From JAVBQO01 sp031548885 (GTDB taxonomy: Bacteria; Patescibacteriota; Saccharimonadia; Saccharimonadales; Saccharimonadaceae): a stretch of DNA of 64,000 bases. The stretch is from positions 1 to 64,000 of the forward strand of contig JAVBQO010000006.1 in NCBI GenBank assembly GCA_031548885.1, read 5' to 3'. Positions 16,081 to 24,096 of this stretch are shown here, one piece after another (the first letter of the stretch is position 1; the number at the start of each line of letters is the position of its first letter). The notes below the pieces were generated by a model. It was not told the origin of the DNA. It searched no databases and saw only the letters and a program-made list of their open reading frames with translations. The translations under genes were made by a program, and so were the position numbers.

Positions 16081-17226
16081 ATGAAGACTTTGGTGCGCCT
16101 GGCGCGCGACGACGAAATTGCGAAATGGGACGAATTGTTGACCACGAATCCAGATGGCGGCGAGATTTTTCAGTCTGCGGCGATGGCGGAGATTAAAACA
16201 ACGCAGGGTTGGACGCCGGAATTTTGGGTTTACGAAACTTCGTTTGGGAAATTGTATGCGACGGTTTTGACGCGAAATTTGTTCGCAAGCGGGCGGATTT
16301 GTTACATGATGCGCGGGCCGGGCGTGGTAAATTTTTCGCAATTCGCGGAGGTTTGCGAAGCCAATCGGAATTGGGAAAAACTTGGGTTTATGGTAAAGAT
16401 GGAGCCGCCGATTTTGGCTGCGAAAATGAATTCCGCCCCTACGCAAACCATTATTCCTGAAAAGCAAGTAACGCCTGAAACGGCTTCGCGGACAGCTTTC
16501 CAGCAAGAAGGTTCGCGAGCGGCGGCTGGCGACGAATTTGATTTGCGAAAAGTCCGCGATATCCAGCCGAACGCGCACACGATTTTGGTTGATCTGTCGC
16601 AACCCGAAGACGAAATTCTGGCGTCGTTTCGCCAACGCGCCCGCCGCGAAATTCGCGCCGCAATCAAGGACGAAATTCGCGTTGAAAAAGTCGAACTTAA
16701 TCAAAAAAATATTGATAAAATGTACGATTTGTATGCCGAAACAGGTCAACGCGCCGGGTTTTTCCTGCGGCCGAAATCGTATCACGAAAATTTTTGGCGC
16801 ACGTTTTCCGCGGCGAATGAAGGCGATTTGTATTTTGCCTTTGCGAAAAATTCCGATCAGCCGATCGCCGGCGCGTACATCTGTAAACTTGGGCAAAAAG
16901 CCGTGTACAAGGACGGCGGAAGCGCCAGGACGACCGCGAAACATTTCGCGCACTTGTTGCAATGGGAAATCATGCGCGATTTGAAAAAACAGGGCGTGAC
17001 CGAATATGATTTGCACGGCGTGCCGCCGTCGGATCAGCTGGCGGACAAATCGCATCCGCTAGCCGGGCTGGCGATGTTCAAACTCAGTTTTTCGCCAAAC
17101 GTGACCGATTTTGTGGGCGCGTACGACCAGATTTTGAACGCGAAAAAATACAAAAAGTGGATCAAACGCGGCCAGCGATTGCATCAAGCGTGGGCGCATC
17201 GCGTGCGAAAAACAACCTTGTATTAA
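16081..17226 (+). CDS. FemX-like peptidyltransferase with in-frame insert
   Basis: 381 aa, paralogous to the gene at 12210-13133. Shared landmarks are 'MVKMEPPI' (RIEPV in the other), 'DIQPNAHTILVDLS' (NIQPADTAVADVS), 'ASFRQRARREIRAA', 'YDLHGVPPSDQ' and the closing 'LAGLAMFKLSFS'. Between the first two landmarks it has about 30 extra residues (~117-151, MNSAPTQTIIPEK through SRAAAGD). They correspond to a diverged copy of the palindromic element also found in polA and mutM. The insert is polar and would sit in a surface loop. Expected role: cross-bridge amino acid transfer in peptidoglycan. Confidence 0.85.
   Translation: MKTLVRLARDDEIAKWDELLTTNPDGGEIFQSAAMAEIKTTQGWTPEFWVYETSFGKLYATVLTRNLFASGRICYMMRGPGVVNFSQFAEVCEANRNWEKLGFMVKMEPPILAAKMNSAPTQTIIPEKQVTPETASRTAFQQEGSRAAAGDEFDLRKVRDIQPNAHTILVDLSQPEDEILASFRQRARREIRAAIKDEIRVEKVELNQKNIDKMYDLYAETGQRAGFFLRPKSYHENFWRTFSAANEGDLYFAFAKNSDQPIAGAYICKLGQKAVYKDGGSARTTAKHFAHLLQWEIMRDLKKQGVTEYDLHGVPPSDQLADKSHPLAGLAMFKLSFSPNVTDFVGAYDQILNAKKYKKWIKRGQRLHQAWAHRVRKTTLY
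16431..16533 (+). repeat. Palindromic in-frame element, diverged copy (femX-like)
   Basis: Shares with the polA and mutM copies the left block AAACGGCTTCGCG (16479-16491) and the right block GCGGCTGGCGAC (16522-16533), with a similar CCGCC start. The central hairpin of the other copies is not preserved. All three are translated in the same reading frame (ETASR/QTASR then AAAGD/VTAGD), and the paralogue at 12210 lacks it. Confidence 0.55.
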
Positions 17227-17315
17227 TTCGCAAATGTTTCGGAAGGTATTGCATTTTTGGCGTGATTGTGCTAATGTTATTGTTAGTTTCAACAAAAACA
17301 AAAAAACCATACATT

Positions 17316-17870
17316 ATGCACATTACGACAACCCAATTTATTATCGCCCAAGTTTTCGGGCTCGTTGCGCTTGTTGCAAATGTTTTGATATGTCAGGCCG
17401 AAAAACGCAAGCAAATGCTGGGATTGCAACTGATTGTGAACCTTGCATATCTGATGAATTATGTGTTGCTGGGGGCGTTGACGGGCGCAGCGATGTGTAT
17501 TGTTTGTTCTTTTCGCGCCATAATTTTTGGAAAACTTGACAAAGAAAATCGACCAACTTGGCCGTTTGTCGTGATGCTTGTTGTGGTTATTGCAACGGGG
17601 ATTATCACATGGCAAGGGATAATTAGTTTGCTGGCAACAGTTGGTGTTGTTATGACAACGATTACATATTGGCAGCGCGATCCACAGAGCGTCAGAAAAT
17701 TTTCTTTGATTAGTTCGCCGCTTTGGATGCTGTATAATCTGTTTTCACTTTCGATTACGGGATTTTTGACTGAGCTTTTGGCGACGTTGTCGGCGCTGGT
17801 CGGGTTTGCGCGTTTTCGCAAAAAACCACGTGCGGCGAAATTGGCTGTGGAATCCGAAACTGCGCTATAA
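17316..17870 (+). CDS. YgjV-like inner-membrane protein
   Basis: 184 aa with about six hydrophobic helices. Its layout resembles the YgjV (Imp-YgjV) family: 'AQVFGLVALVANVLICQAEKRK', then 'LQLIVNLAYLMNYVLLGALTGA' and a last third containing 'SSPLWMLYNLFSLSITG'. Function is unknown. I start at ATG 17316 because the upstream part of the open frame overlaps the femX-like gene and does not match the family. A -10-like TAATGT lies ~40 bases upstream. Confidence 0.7.
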   Translation: MHITTTQFIIAQVFGLVALVANVLICQAEKRKQMLGLQLIVNLAYLMNYVLLGALTGAAMCIVCSFRAIIFGKLDKENRPTWPFVVMLVVVIATGIITWQGIISLLATVGVVMTTITYWQRDPQSVRKFSLISSPLWMLYNLFSLSITGFLTELLATLSALVGFARFRKKPRAAKLAVESETAL

Positions 17871-17881
17871 TCAATGCTTAG

Positions 17882-19174
17882 ATGAAAAAGTTTTTGACGA
17901 AAATTCCTGGCTATGACCGCGCGGCCGTTGGTTATCATTGGGCACAGGCGTTCGCGGCCGCATCGCGAAATAATTATCCGGCCAGCGGCATGAAAGTCAT
18001 CGGTGTTACCGGCACGAACGGCAAAACCACGACGTGTTTCATGATTTACCAAATGTTGAAAAGTGCCGGCAAAAAAGTCGGTTTGATGACGACCGTGGCG
18101 TACGGCGTCGATGAATTGAAACCGCAAATTTCGCACATGACGACGGCTGGGCCGAAAATTTTGAACAAGCGAATCGCCGAAATTCGCGACGCTGGCGCCG
18201 AATATTTGGTGTTGGAAGTCACGTCGCACGCGCTTTCGCAACACCGTATTTTCGGCGTGCCGATCGACATCGCGGTCATGACGAACGTCACGCACGAACA
18301 TTTGGATTATCACAAAACGTTCGAAAAATATGTCGATGCAAAACGCAAATTGTTCAAAATTGCGAACAAAACGCGCGACGGCCGCAAAATTGGAATCATC
18401 AATGCGGAAGACCCGAGCGCGGAATTGTTCGCGGGTGACGTTGCGAATCCAATAACGTATGGAATTGAAAAGGGCGATCTGCACGCCCGCCAAGTCAAAT
18501 TGTCACCGAGCGGCGTCGATTACTTTGTCAAATATGGCGGCGAAAAAGCCCACATCAAAACGCATTTGCCCGGCGAATTCAACGTCTACAATTCACTCGC
18601 GGCCGCCGCGGTTGGTTTCGCATACGGCTTGAACGCTTCGCAAATCGAACGGGGAATCGCCGATTTGCACGAGGTCGAAGGCCGTATGAGCCGCGTGAAC
18701 GAGGGCCAGGATTTCGAAGTTATCATCGATTTTGCGCACACGCCGGACAGTTTCGAAAAATTGTTGTCGGATTTGCGAAAGTCTACGAAAGGTAAAATTA
18801 TTACGTTATTCGGTAGCGCCGGCGGCCGCCGCGACCCAGCCAAGCGTCCGATTCAGGGCGAAATCGCCGGCAAATACTCCGACATTGTTGTTTTGACCGA
18901 AGAAGACGACCGCGAGACAGACGGCAACGAAATCCTTTCGCAAATCGCGACGGGCGCTGAAAAATCCGGCAAAATCGTCGATGAAGATTTGTTCAAAATT
19001 TTGGACCGCACGGACGCGATCGAATTTGCTCTCGGAAAAGCCAAAAAAGGCGACGTCGTGTTGCTGCTAGGCAAGGGTCACGAGAAAACCATCGAACGCG
19101 CCGACGGCGAACATCCGTGGAACGAGGCGGAAACGACGCGGGCGATTTTGCGAAAACTGGCGAAACGCAAATAG
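17882..19174 (+). CDS. MurE-like Mur ligase lacking the N-terminal domain
   Basis: 430 aa. Mur ligases use ATP to add an amino acid to the UDP-MurNAc peptide. The central domain is intact: P-loop GVTGTNGKTTT (~residue 42), 'EVTSHALSQHR' and 'TNVTHEHLDYH'. The C-terminal domain has 'DFAHTPDSFEKLL' and 'LLLGKGHEKT', as in MurE. Only ~38 residues precede the P-loop, where full MurE has ~110 forming the UDP-binding domain. The usual DNPR/DNPA specificity loop reads EDDRE, so the amino acid added cannot be predicted. The -10 TATAAT (17866-17871) gives a leader of only a few bases. Confidence 0.85.
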   Translation: MKKFLTKIPGYDRAAVGYHWAQAFAAASRNNYPASGMKVIGVTGTNGKTTTCFMIYQMLKSAGKKVGLMTTVAYGVDELKPQISHMTTAGPKILNKRIAEIRDAGAEYLVLEVTSHALSQHRIFGVPIDIAVMTNVTHEHLDYHKTFEKYVDAKRKLFKIANKTRDGRKIGIINAEDPSAELFAGDVANPITYGIEKGDLHARQVKLSPSGVDYFVKYGGEKAHIKTHLPGEFNVYNSLAAAAVGFAYGLNASQIERGIADLHEVEGRMSRVNEGQDFEVIIDFAHTPDSFEKLLSDLRKSTKGKIITLFGSAGGRRDPAKRPIQGEIAGKYSDIVVLTEEDDRETDGNEILSQIATGAEKSGKIVDEDLFKILDRTDAIEFALGKAKKGDVVLLLGKGHEKTIERADGEHPWNEAETTRAILRKLAKRK

Positions 19175-19175
19175 G

Positions 19176-20513
19176 CTAGTTGAAAAATCCCCGTAGCTTG
19201 TCGGTGGCGTAATATTTGACTGATCGTCCGCTTCGAAAAACCTCAGCTAACCCCACATTTAGCAATCCGCGGAGGTCCGCCATCGCTGTTTTGTTCGTAA
19301 TACCATTCAATTTTGCGTGCGAAGACATAGTGACATAGTTTTCGGGATCGCTGACGAGGCGATGCACGACCTGTTCTTGGCGAAAATTGAACGCACTAAT
19401 GCTGCGCAGTTTTGCCGATATGGCAGAATTTTCCTGGCTAGTTTTATTTATATATTCGTATAGTTCGTCGACTGCTTTGGCGGTGCGTTTGATCAAATAG
19501 TCAAAAAAGTACGTAAAGTCCAGATCGTCCTGCTCGGCATAAATATATGCAAACGTATATGCAGCTGGAGCTCGCTTGATAACCGAAGCAATAGGCAAAA
19601 AAGCCATCGCCCAATAATCATTTCGTAGCAAATGCCAATAGAATATTGCACGCGCCAACCTGCCGTTGCCATCAGGAAACGGATGCAAAAAACCTATCCA
19701 GAAATGCAAAATTATGGCTTTTATAATCGGATGAATGAATTGTTCATTGTTGTTCGCAAAATTAACCAGCCGCGCCAATTCTTTTTTTGTAAAATCCTGT
19801 GAAGGCGGCTCGAATGCGATTTTTCCACCATATTTCACCACAATATTGTCAGTGTCTTTTCGCAATTTGCCGGGTTCGTATTTTTCGTCGAGTGTTTTGT
19901 TGGTTAATTCCGCCTGGATTTCACACAACATTTCTATGGACAATTCACTGTCTTTGTATTCGGTGTCGACTTTGTGGAGTACCTCGTAGTTATTCAGAAT
20001 CATCTGATCGCTCTTGTTTCGCGGTTCGATATTTTCAGCGATCATTTTTTTCGCGTATTTGTGCTCGGTGTTGGCACCCTCTAATTGGCTGGACGCGATA
20101 GATTCTTCAACAATTCCGCGTGCCAAAAATCGCTGCCTGGTGACTTCTATGGCGGTTCCGTCGTTGGATGATAGGAAACTTCCGCCGGAATACATATCGA
20201 TTTTTCGCAATAGTTCGTCCGTGTAGTCTGGTCTGCGCCAGGTAAATGATTTTCCACTGTTTTCGTCACGCACGACGATAGGTGTCGAGCCGGCTTTTCG
20301 CATGAATTTCGCTAAAACCCAAGATTGCTCGGCCGATAATCCAGGAATGGGCGGTTTGTGCTTGGCCTTTTCCCACGGCAAATATGCTCCGCCAGAGATC
20401 GATTCCATATATTGTTGCACTGACGAGGGGTCTTCTGCCAGTTTCGCTAATAACGGCTCTTTCGCGATGTCTGCGAAATTGTGCGGCCGTCCGATTTGAA
20501 TGAATTCTTCCAT
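19176..20513 (-). CDS. Fic-domain protein (AMPylator-type) with winged helix
   Basis: 445 aa. Fic proteins transfer AMP or other phosphate-containing groups to Ser, Thr or Tyr of targets. The catalytic motif is HPFPDGNGRLAR (~residue 275). The self-inhibitory helix motif S/TxxxEG occurs as SSQLEG at ~141-146, placing it in the N-terminal-inhibited class. The last ~90 residues look like a winged helix ('GITNKTAMADLRGLLNVGLA'), common in Fic proteins that bind DNA or repress themselves. Repeated TATCAA half-sites lie upstream. Expression is probably self-regulated. Confidence 0.9.
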   Translation of the reverse strand: MEEFIQIGRPHNFADIAKEPLLAKLAEDPSSVQQYMESISGGAYLPWEKAKHKPPIPGLSAEQSWVLAKFMRKAGSTPIVVRDENSGKSFTWRRPDYTDELLRKIDMYSGGSFLSSNDGTAIEVTRQRFLARGIVEESIASSQLEGANTEHKYAKKMIAENIEPRNKSDQMILNNYEVLHKVDTEYKDSELSIEMLCEIQAELTNKTLDEKYEPGKLRKDTDNIVVKYGGKIAFEPPSQDFTKKELARLVNFANNNEQFIHPIIKAIILHFWIGFLHPFPDGNGRLARAIFYWHLLRNDYWAMAFLPIASVIKRAPAAYTFAYIYAEQDDLDFTYFFDYLIKRTAKAVDELYEYINKTSQENSAISAKLRSISAFNFRQEQVVHRLVSDPENYVTMSSHAKLNGITNKTAMADLRGLLNVGLAEVFRSGRSVKYYATDKLRGFFN

Positions 20514-20598
20514 ATTGGTAATTACCCACGTTATATCAATGTTGTATCAATATTAACATGTGTAATACGTTGATACAATATGGGTAATTATCAACGTC
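20514..20598 (-). promoter_or_regulatory. Fic upstream region with repeated half-sites
   Basis: Four TATCAA-type half-sites occur within 70 bases, two on each strand (including TTGTATCAAT and GTTGATACAA). In addition GGTAATTACC-centred arms at both ends (TTGGTAATTACCCA and TGGGTAATTATCAA) pair almost perfectly. The -10 candidate TATAAC lies between the arms. This looks like an operator for the winged-helix part of the Fic protein. Confidence 0.5.
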
Positions 20599-21441
20599 CT
20601 AATCTAGGCAAAGCGAAACGCAGCGAATATATCCGCCGCCTTTTGACAATTCGTGAATTTCCGGCGTAATAGTTCGCAGGCCGCGTTTTTCGATTTCGGC
20701 TTGCAGCTCGGGTGCGTTCGCCGACATAACGACCGTTTCGCCGGTCGAGACTAAATTGCAGGCAAAACCTTTCGTGGCCTCATCCAAACTAACTTCGATT
20801 TTGTCCATCGGTAGTTCGCGAATTTTCGCAACAGAATCAGCGGTGAACGCGTCGGGGCAAAACGCGATTAAATCGTTTCGCAACACCGAAATCGCCAAAT
20901 CAATGTCGTAGAAAAAGCTGTCCGGCCAGCCGCTAGCCGCGTTGATAACAGGTTTGCCATTCGCAATTTGCGGCACAGTTTGCAACTGTATGCGCGTGAA
21001 ACCGAGCGTTTTCGCAGCAAATTCCTGCGCTGCGACATCGGACCGATAATTCGACCCGCACAACAAAAATTCGCCGCATGGCAACGCGTCGCCTTGGCCG
21101 GAAAATCGCCAATTTTCGGGAACGCGAATCACGTCTTTGCCGAGTTTTCGCAAAACGTTTTCGGCGTAATTCTCCTCGGATTTTCGCGCCCCAGGCAACC
21201 GCGCCAACACGGCACGATCACCGCGAGCCAGCGCCCAATTCGCCGTGTAGACGCCGTCTTGCGAAGTCGATGGCGGGTCGATTTTGATAATTTTTGCGCC
21301 CGCCAATTCAAACGCGGCGCGAATCGCGGCGTGCTCGGTTTTCGCAACGTCAACATTGATTGCGTCGTGGCCATAATACGGATTGATCGGCGCGTCCATC
21401 GCGAAATAATCGGCATCGCTCATTAGCAGGGTTTGATTCAT
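20599..21441 (-). CDS. Amidinotransferase-fold hydrolase (DDAH/arginine deiminase-like)
   Basis: 280 aa. This superfamily uses a Cys nucleophile on guanidinium substrates (dimethylarginine, arginine). Substrate loop motifs 'DGVYTANWALA' and 'FSGQGDALPCGEFLLCGSNYRSD' and the C-terminal nucleophile region 'GGGYIRCVSL' are clear. The position that normally carries the catalytic His (F/YHLD) reads YDID, so either another His serves or activity is altered. A TACACT -10 lies eight bases before the ATG. Arginine catabolism is known to matter in some Saccharibacteria, but this gene alone does not show that pathway. Confidence 0.75.
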   Translation of the reverse strand: MNQTLLMSDADYFAMDAPINPYYGHDAINVDVAKTEHAAIRAAFELAGAKIIKIDPPSTSQDGVYTANWALARGDRAVLARLPGARKSEENYAENVLRKLGKDVIRVPENWRFSGQGDALPCGEFLLCGSNYRSDVAAQEFAAKTLGFTRIQLQTVPQIANGKPVINAASGWPDSFFYDIDLAISVLRNDLIAFCPDAFTADSVAKIRELPMDKIEVSLDEATKGFACNLVSTGETVVMSANAPELQAEIEKRGLRTITPEIHELSKGGGYIRCVSLCLD

Positions 21442-21490
21442 ACCGAACTAGTGTAGCATGGTATGATGTAGACACTGAAATGGAGGTGTT

Positions 21491-22255
21491 ATGAAAAAAC
21501 TGATTGCTTTTGACCAAGACGATACGCTGAATGTAACGAAAATGCCGATCGAGCCGGAAATGGCTGATTTGCTGACGAAATTGCTGGATAAGTTCGAAGT
21601 CTGTGTAATTTCCGGAACTGGCTGGGAAGTCATGAAGCTTAACGAACCGGATCAGATGACAAATGCTACGAACGAACAATTGGCAAAAATGCACTTTATG
21701 CCGACATGTGGCACGCAGTATTGGACATTTGACGTCGCGAAAAATGATTGGGTGCAGCATTACGCGCACTTTTTGTCCGACGAACAGGTGGCGAAAATTT
21801 CCGATGCGTTAGAGGCAGCTGCGAAAAAGTTGGGTTATTGGTGCGACGATCCGGTTGGCGAAATTATTGAAAACCGGCTGTCTCAGGTCACGTTTAGCGC
21901 TGTCGGGCAATACAATACGCCAGAAGCGAAACACGCATGGGGCGACGCCGATGGGCGCAAACGATTGGAAATTATTCGCGAAATTCAGCCTGTGATTGAC
22001 GAATTGGATGTGATTGCGAAAGTTGGCGGCACAACATCGGTTGACGTGACATTGCCCGGCATCGACAAAGCATACGGCATGGAAAAACTGATGGAAGCGA
22101 CGGGCTTGAAAAAAGACGAGATTTTGTTTATCGGCGACAAATTAGACGAAGGTGGTAACGATCGACCGGTACTGGATTTGGGTATTGACTGTGTGGCGGT
22201 AAAAAATTGGCATGACACCGCGAACGTTTTGCGGGGCATTCTGGCTGTCAGCTAA
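21491..22255 (+). CDS. HAD-superfamily phosphatase, phosphomannomutase-like
   Basis: 254 aa. HAD motif I is FDQDDTL (DxDxT, residues 8-12), motif II 'VISGTGW' and motif IV 'ILFIGDKLDEGGND'. The cap region and 'TTSVDVTLPGIDKAYGM' resemble the HAD-IIB branch that includes eukaryotic-type phosphomannomutases and sugar phosphatases. It has a TATGAT -10 (21462-21467) and a good SD (GGAGG), so this gene has a leader. A GC-rich hairpin follows it. Confidence 0.8.
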   Translation: MKKLIAFDQDDTLNVTKMPIEPEMADLLTKLLDKFEVCVISGTGWEVMKLNEPDQMTNATNEQLAKMHFMPTCGTQYWTFDVAKNDWVQHYAHFLSDEQVAKISDALEAAAKKLGYWCDDPVGEIIENRLSQVTFSAVGQYNTPEAKHAWGDADGRKRLEIIREIQPVIDELDVIAKVGGTTSVDVTLPGIDKAYGMEKLMEATGLKKDEILFIGDKLDEGGNDRPVLDLGIDCVAVKNWHDTANVLRGILAVS

Positions 22256-22268
22256 AAACTAGGTGTTA

Positions 22269-22298
22269 CCCCGGCGCGCCCAAATAGCCGCGCCGGGG
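22269..22298. terminator. GC-rich hairpin between convergent genes
   Basis: CCCCGGCGCG pairs perfectly with CGCGCCGGGG across a 10-base loop. The T-run is short on both sides. It lies between the HAD gene (plus) and the unknown genes on the minus strand. Confidence 0.65.
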
Positions 22299-22302
22299 AA
22301 AC

Positions 22303-22641
22303 TTATCCTAGCAGGGTGACACCGCGGTTATAAAACCGCAACGTGTCGAAGCCGAGAATCGCGAACAATTGCCGATTCGTGGCTTGCATGACGGCACCGT
22401 GCACTTCGATGTACGAAATGCGGCGGTTCAGTGTGACGACTTGCCCGACGCTGTCGGAACTTCGCAGCAGAAACCAAATGCGATCGGCGTCGCGTCGCCC
22501 CTGTAGCATGACCTGACCACGCCAGGCATGAGCCAGCAACATCGCGTGAAGCTCCGCCGAATCAAACGGCAGTGGACGATTCATCAGCGACCACGAGCCG
22601 CTTTCCGCGATGAGCTGAATGCGTTTCAGTTCGTCCCGCAT
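22303..22641 (-). CDS. Unknown protein, 112 aa
   Basis: A soluble basic protein (MRDELKRIQLIAESGSWSLM, 'AWRGQVMLQGRRDADRIWFLL', 'LGFDTLRFYNRGVTLLG'). The ATG at 22641 is supported by an SD (AGGAGG) seven bases upstream. The longer frame reading through from 22950 is a shadow of the neighbouring gene. It follows the gene at 22650-22964 by eight bases, so they form a two-gene operon ended by the hairpin at 22269. Codon use is GC-rich and unlike neighbours, and no family is recognised. Confidence 0.55.
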   Translation of the reverse strand: MRDELKRIQLIAESGSWSLMNRPLPFDSAELHAMLLAHAWRGQVMLQGRRDADRIWFLLRSSDSVGQVVTLNRRISYIEVHGAVMQATNRQLFAILGFDTLRFYNRGVTLLG

Positions 22642-22649
22642 CGCGCCTC

Positions 22650-22964
22650 CTACAGGTCGATGTAGAACTTGCCGGATACCAGGCCGATTGCGATCAGCTC
22701 TGCGCTGAAGATGTTGCCGTTCGCCATCAGCACGCCGCCGGGTCGGATCTTGACGACGCCGTTTTCCATTGCGTCGATTTGCGACCACGGCTCGGCGTAG
22801 GCGGACTGCAACCCTTCGACAGGATGGCGTCGAAAGATCTCCACGTACACGAAACCCAACTTTCGCGCACGCTGTTGCATCTGGCTGAGCCGATTGCGAA
22901 ACTCCGCCGGCTCGGCGTAGGCCAGTGTCTCCAGCCCCTCTAGGTACCACTGGTAGAGCAGCAC
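22650..22964 (-). CDS. Unknown protein, 104 aa
   Basis: I start at GTG 22964 because AAGGGGGT precedes it with SD spacing; an ATG ten codons earlier has no such site. The product (LLYQWYLEGLETLAYAEPAE, 'QQRARKLGFVYVEIFRRHPVEG', 'SGKFYIDL') is soluble, and two copies of a short AYAEP block occur at residues ~14-18 and ~55-59. TATACT elements near 23005-23015 on the minus strand supply a promoter with a leader. First gene of a two-gene unit; no family recognised. Confidence 0.5.
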   Translation of the reverse strand: MLLYQWYLEGLETLAYAEPAEFRNRLSQMQQRARKLGFVYVEIFRRHPVEGLQSAYAEPWSQIDAMENGVVKIRPGGVLMANGNIFSAELIAIGLVSGKFYIDL

Positions 22965-23075
22965 ACCATCACCCCCTTGGGAAAGTACGATCAATTGACC
23001 GTATAGATAGTATAGTTATTTGAGTATAATATGTAAAGTGACAAATGTGGTAAAAACTGAATCAAAATAAAACGA

Positions 23076-23123
23076 GCCACCCTCGCCCCGCCAGCGAAAT
23101 TGATGCGGCGGGGGAGGGTGGGC
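23076..23123 (-). terminator. Very strong terminator
   Basis: GCCACCCTCGCCCCGCC (23076-23092) pairs with the G-rich arm at 23105-23123. On the minus strand it is followed by TCGTTTTATTTT. It ends the transcript of the gene at 23128-23604. Confidence 0.8.
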
Positions 23124-23127
23124 AAAT

Positions 23128-23604
23128 CTAGCCGAGGGTGTGCTCGAAAGCCCCATCTTTGGGGTCAATGAACACTGTTGTTCGACGGCTGAGGAACTCG
23201 TTCCCAAAGGGAATCGGATCTGGTCTGACTGGCCTGTTGAGCCTGACTGGAACGTTCTGGATCTCTATGGTCCTATGGACCCAGTTGACCCCCCAGTGTG
23301 TCTCGTGATCAAGCTCGATCGAAGGCCCGATCTTGTCGGACTCACACTCGTAGACCTTGCCGTCGGGCATGAGGATTCGCCACCGGGCGCTGATCTCGCC
23401 ATCGAGCGTGATCACAGGGTAGTCTTCGAGTGCATCGGCGATCTGCCGAAACGATTCAGCGCAGCAGGTTGCGAGTTCGCATCGCGCTTCGCGAATCGTC
23501 CAGTAAAGGGTTTGCTCGTTCAGCACGTCAACCTGCTCGTCAACCCCCGCCTTCATCTGAAGGGTGGGGACTGTCGCCTGGTCGGCGGCAAGGATGATCG
23601 ACAT
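23128..23604 (-). CDS. Unknown protein, 158 aa
   Basis: A soluble acidic protein (MSIILAADQATVPTLQMKAG, 'CCAESFRQIADALEDYPVITLDGEISARWRILMPDGKVYECE', 'TTVFIDPKDGAFEHTLG'). The start at ATG 23604 is supported by GAGGAG upstream, which shortens the open frame by 37 codons. It has its own leader, SD and strong terminator. Codon use (CTC, GAG, ATC) differs from groESL next door. No family recognised. Confidence 0.55.
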   Translation of the reverse strand: MSIILAADQATVPTLQMKAGVDEQVDVLNEQTLYWTIREARCELATCCAESFRQIADALEDYPVITLDGEISARWRILMPDGKVYECESDKIGPSIELDHETHWGVNWVHRTIEIQNVPVRLNRPVRPDPIPFGNEFLSRRTTVFIDPKDGAFEHTLG

Positions 23605-23695
23605 TGAAACTCCTCGGTAGTGGGTTCTTTCGTCGATTGTGACGAATATTGACATTATAGCCGCAAGTTTGCATTTTGCAAGCATAAGCAAGATT

Positions 23696-23722
23696 CTAGC
23701 ACTCCCCCCTTGCAAGTGCCAA
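23696..23722 (+). promoter_or_regulatory. CIRCE-like operator and promoter of groESL
   Basis: CTAGCACTC, nine bases, AAGTGCCAA matches the HrcA operator TTAGCACTC-N9-GAGTGCTAA at 8/9 and 7/9 positions with the exact spacer. A -35 TTGCAA (23710-23715) overlaps its right half and a -10 TAAACT (23733-23738) follows after 17 bases. Binding of HrcA would therefore block the promoter and heat would release it. HrcA itself is not in the window. Confidence 0.75.
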
Positions 23723-23768
23723 ATTTTCGCGCTAAACTAATACTATTCAATGAGTTAACGGAGGAAAT

Positions 23769-24041
23769 ATGAAAGTACCAATTGAACCTTTGGGCGAACG
23801 CGTCGTCGCCATTCGCGAAGAGGCCCAAACCAAAACCGCCGCCGGATTGTATTTGCCGGACAACGCGAAAGAGAAATCGGTGATTGCGAAAGTCGTCGCC
23901 GTCGGCCCGGGCGTCAACAAACTGAGTATGAAAGTCGGCGATCGGATCGTCTACAAAGAATATTCGACGACCGAGCTGAAAGTGGACGGCACCGAATATA
24001 TTATTGTGAAGGCCGAAGACGTTTTGGCGAAAGTCGCGTAG
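23769..24041 (+). CDS. groES: Co-chaperonin GroES
   Basis: 90 aa, the heptameric lid of the GroEL chamber. It starts KVPIEPLGERVVAIREEAQ, with the mobile loop 'TKTAAGLYLPDNAKEK' and the ending 'GTEYIIVKAEDVLAKV'. Length is normal for the family (~95). It has a clear SD (GGAGG, eight bases before ATG) and a 24-nt leader, unlike the leaderless genes, and is the first gene of the CIRCE-controlled groES-groEL pair. Confidence 0.97.
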   Translation: MKVPIEPLGERVVAIREEAQTKTAAGLYLPDNAKEKSVIAKVVAVGPGVNKLSMKVGDRIVYKEYSTTELKVDGTEYIIVKAEDVLAKVA

Positions 24042-24050
24042 CTATCGCTC

Positions 24051-24077
24051 GTCATTCCGGACTTGATCCGGAATCCA
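24051..24077 (+). repeat. 27-bp palindromic repeat, copy 3
   Basis: GTCATTCCGGACTTG plus its palindromic completion ending GGAATCCA. It lies between groES and groEL, facing copy 4 at 24097-24123; the two can pair along their whole length to form a large hairpin that might adjust the groES:groEL ratio. Confidence 0.85.
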
Positions 24078-24096
24078 CATTATTTATTAAATCGCA

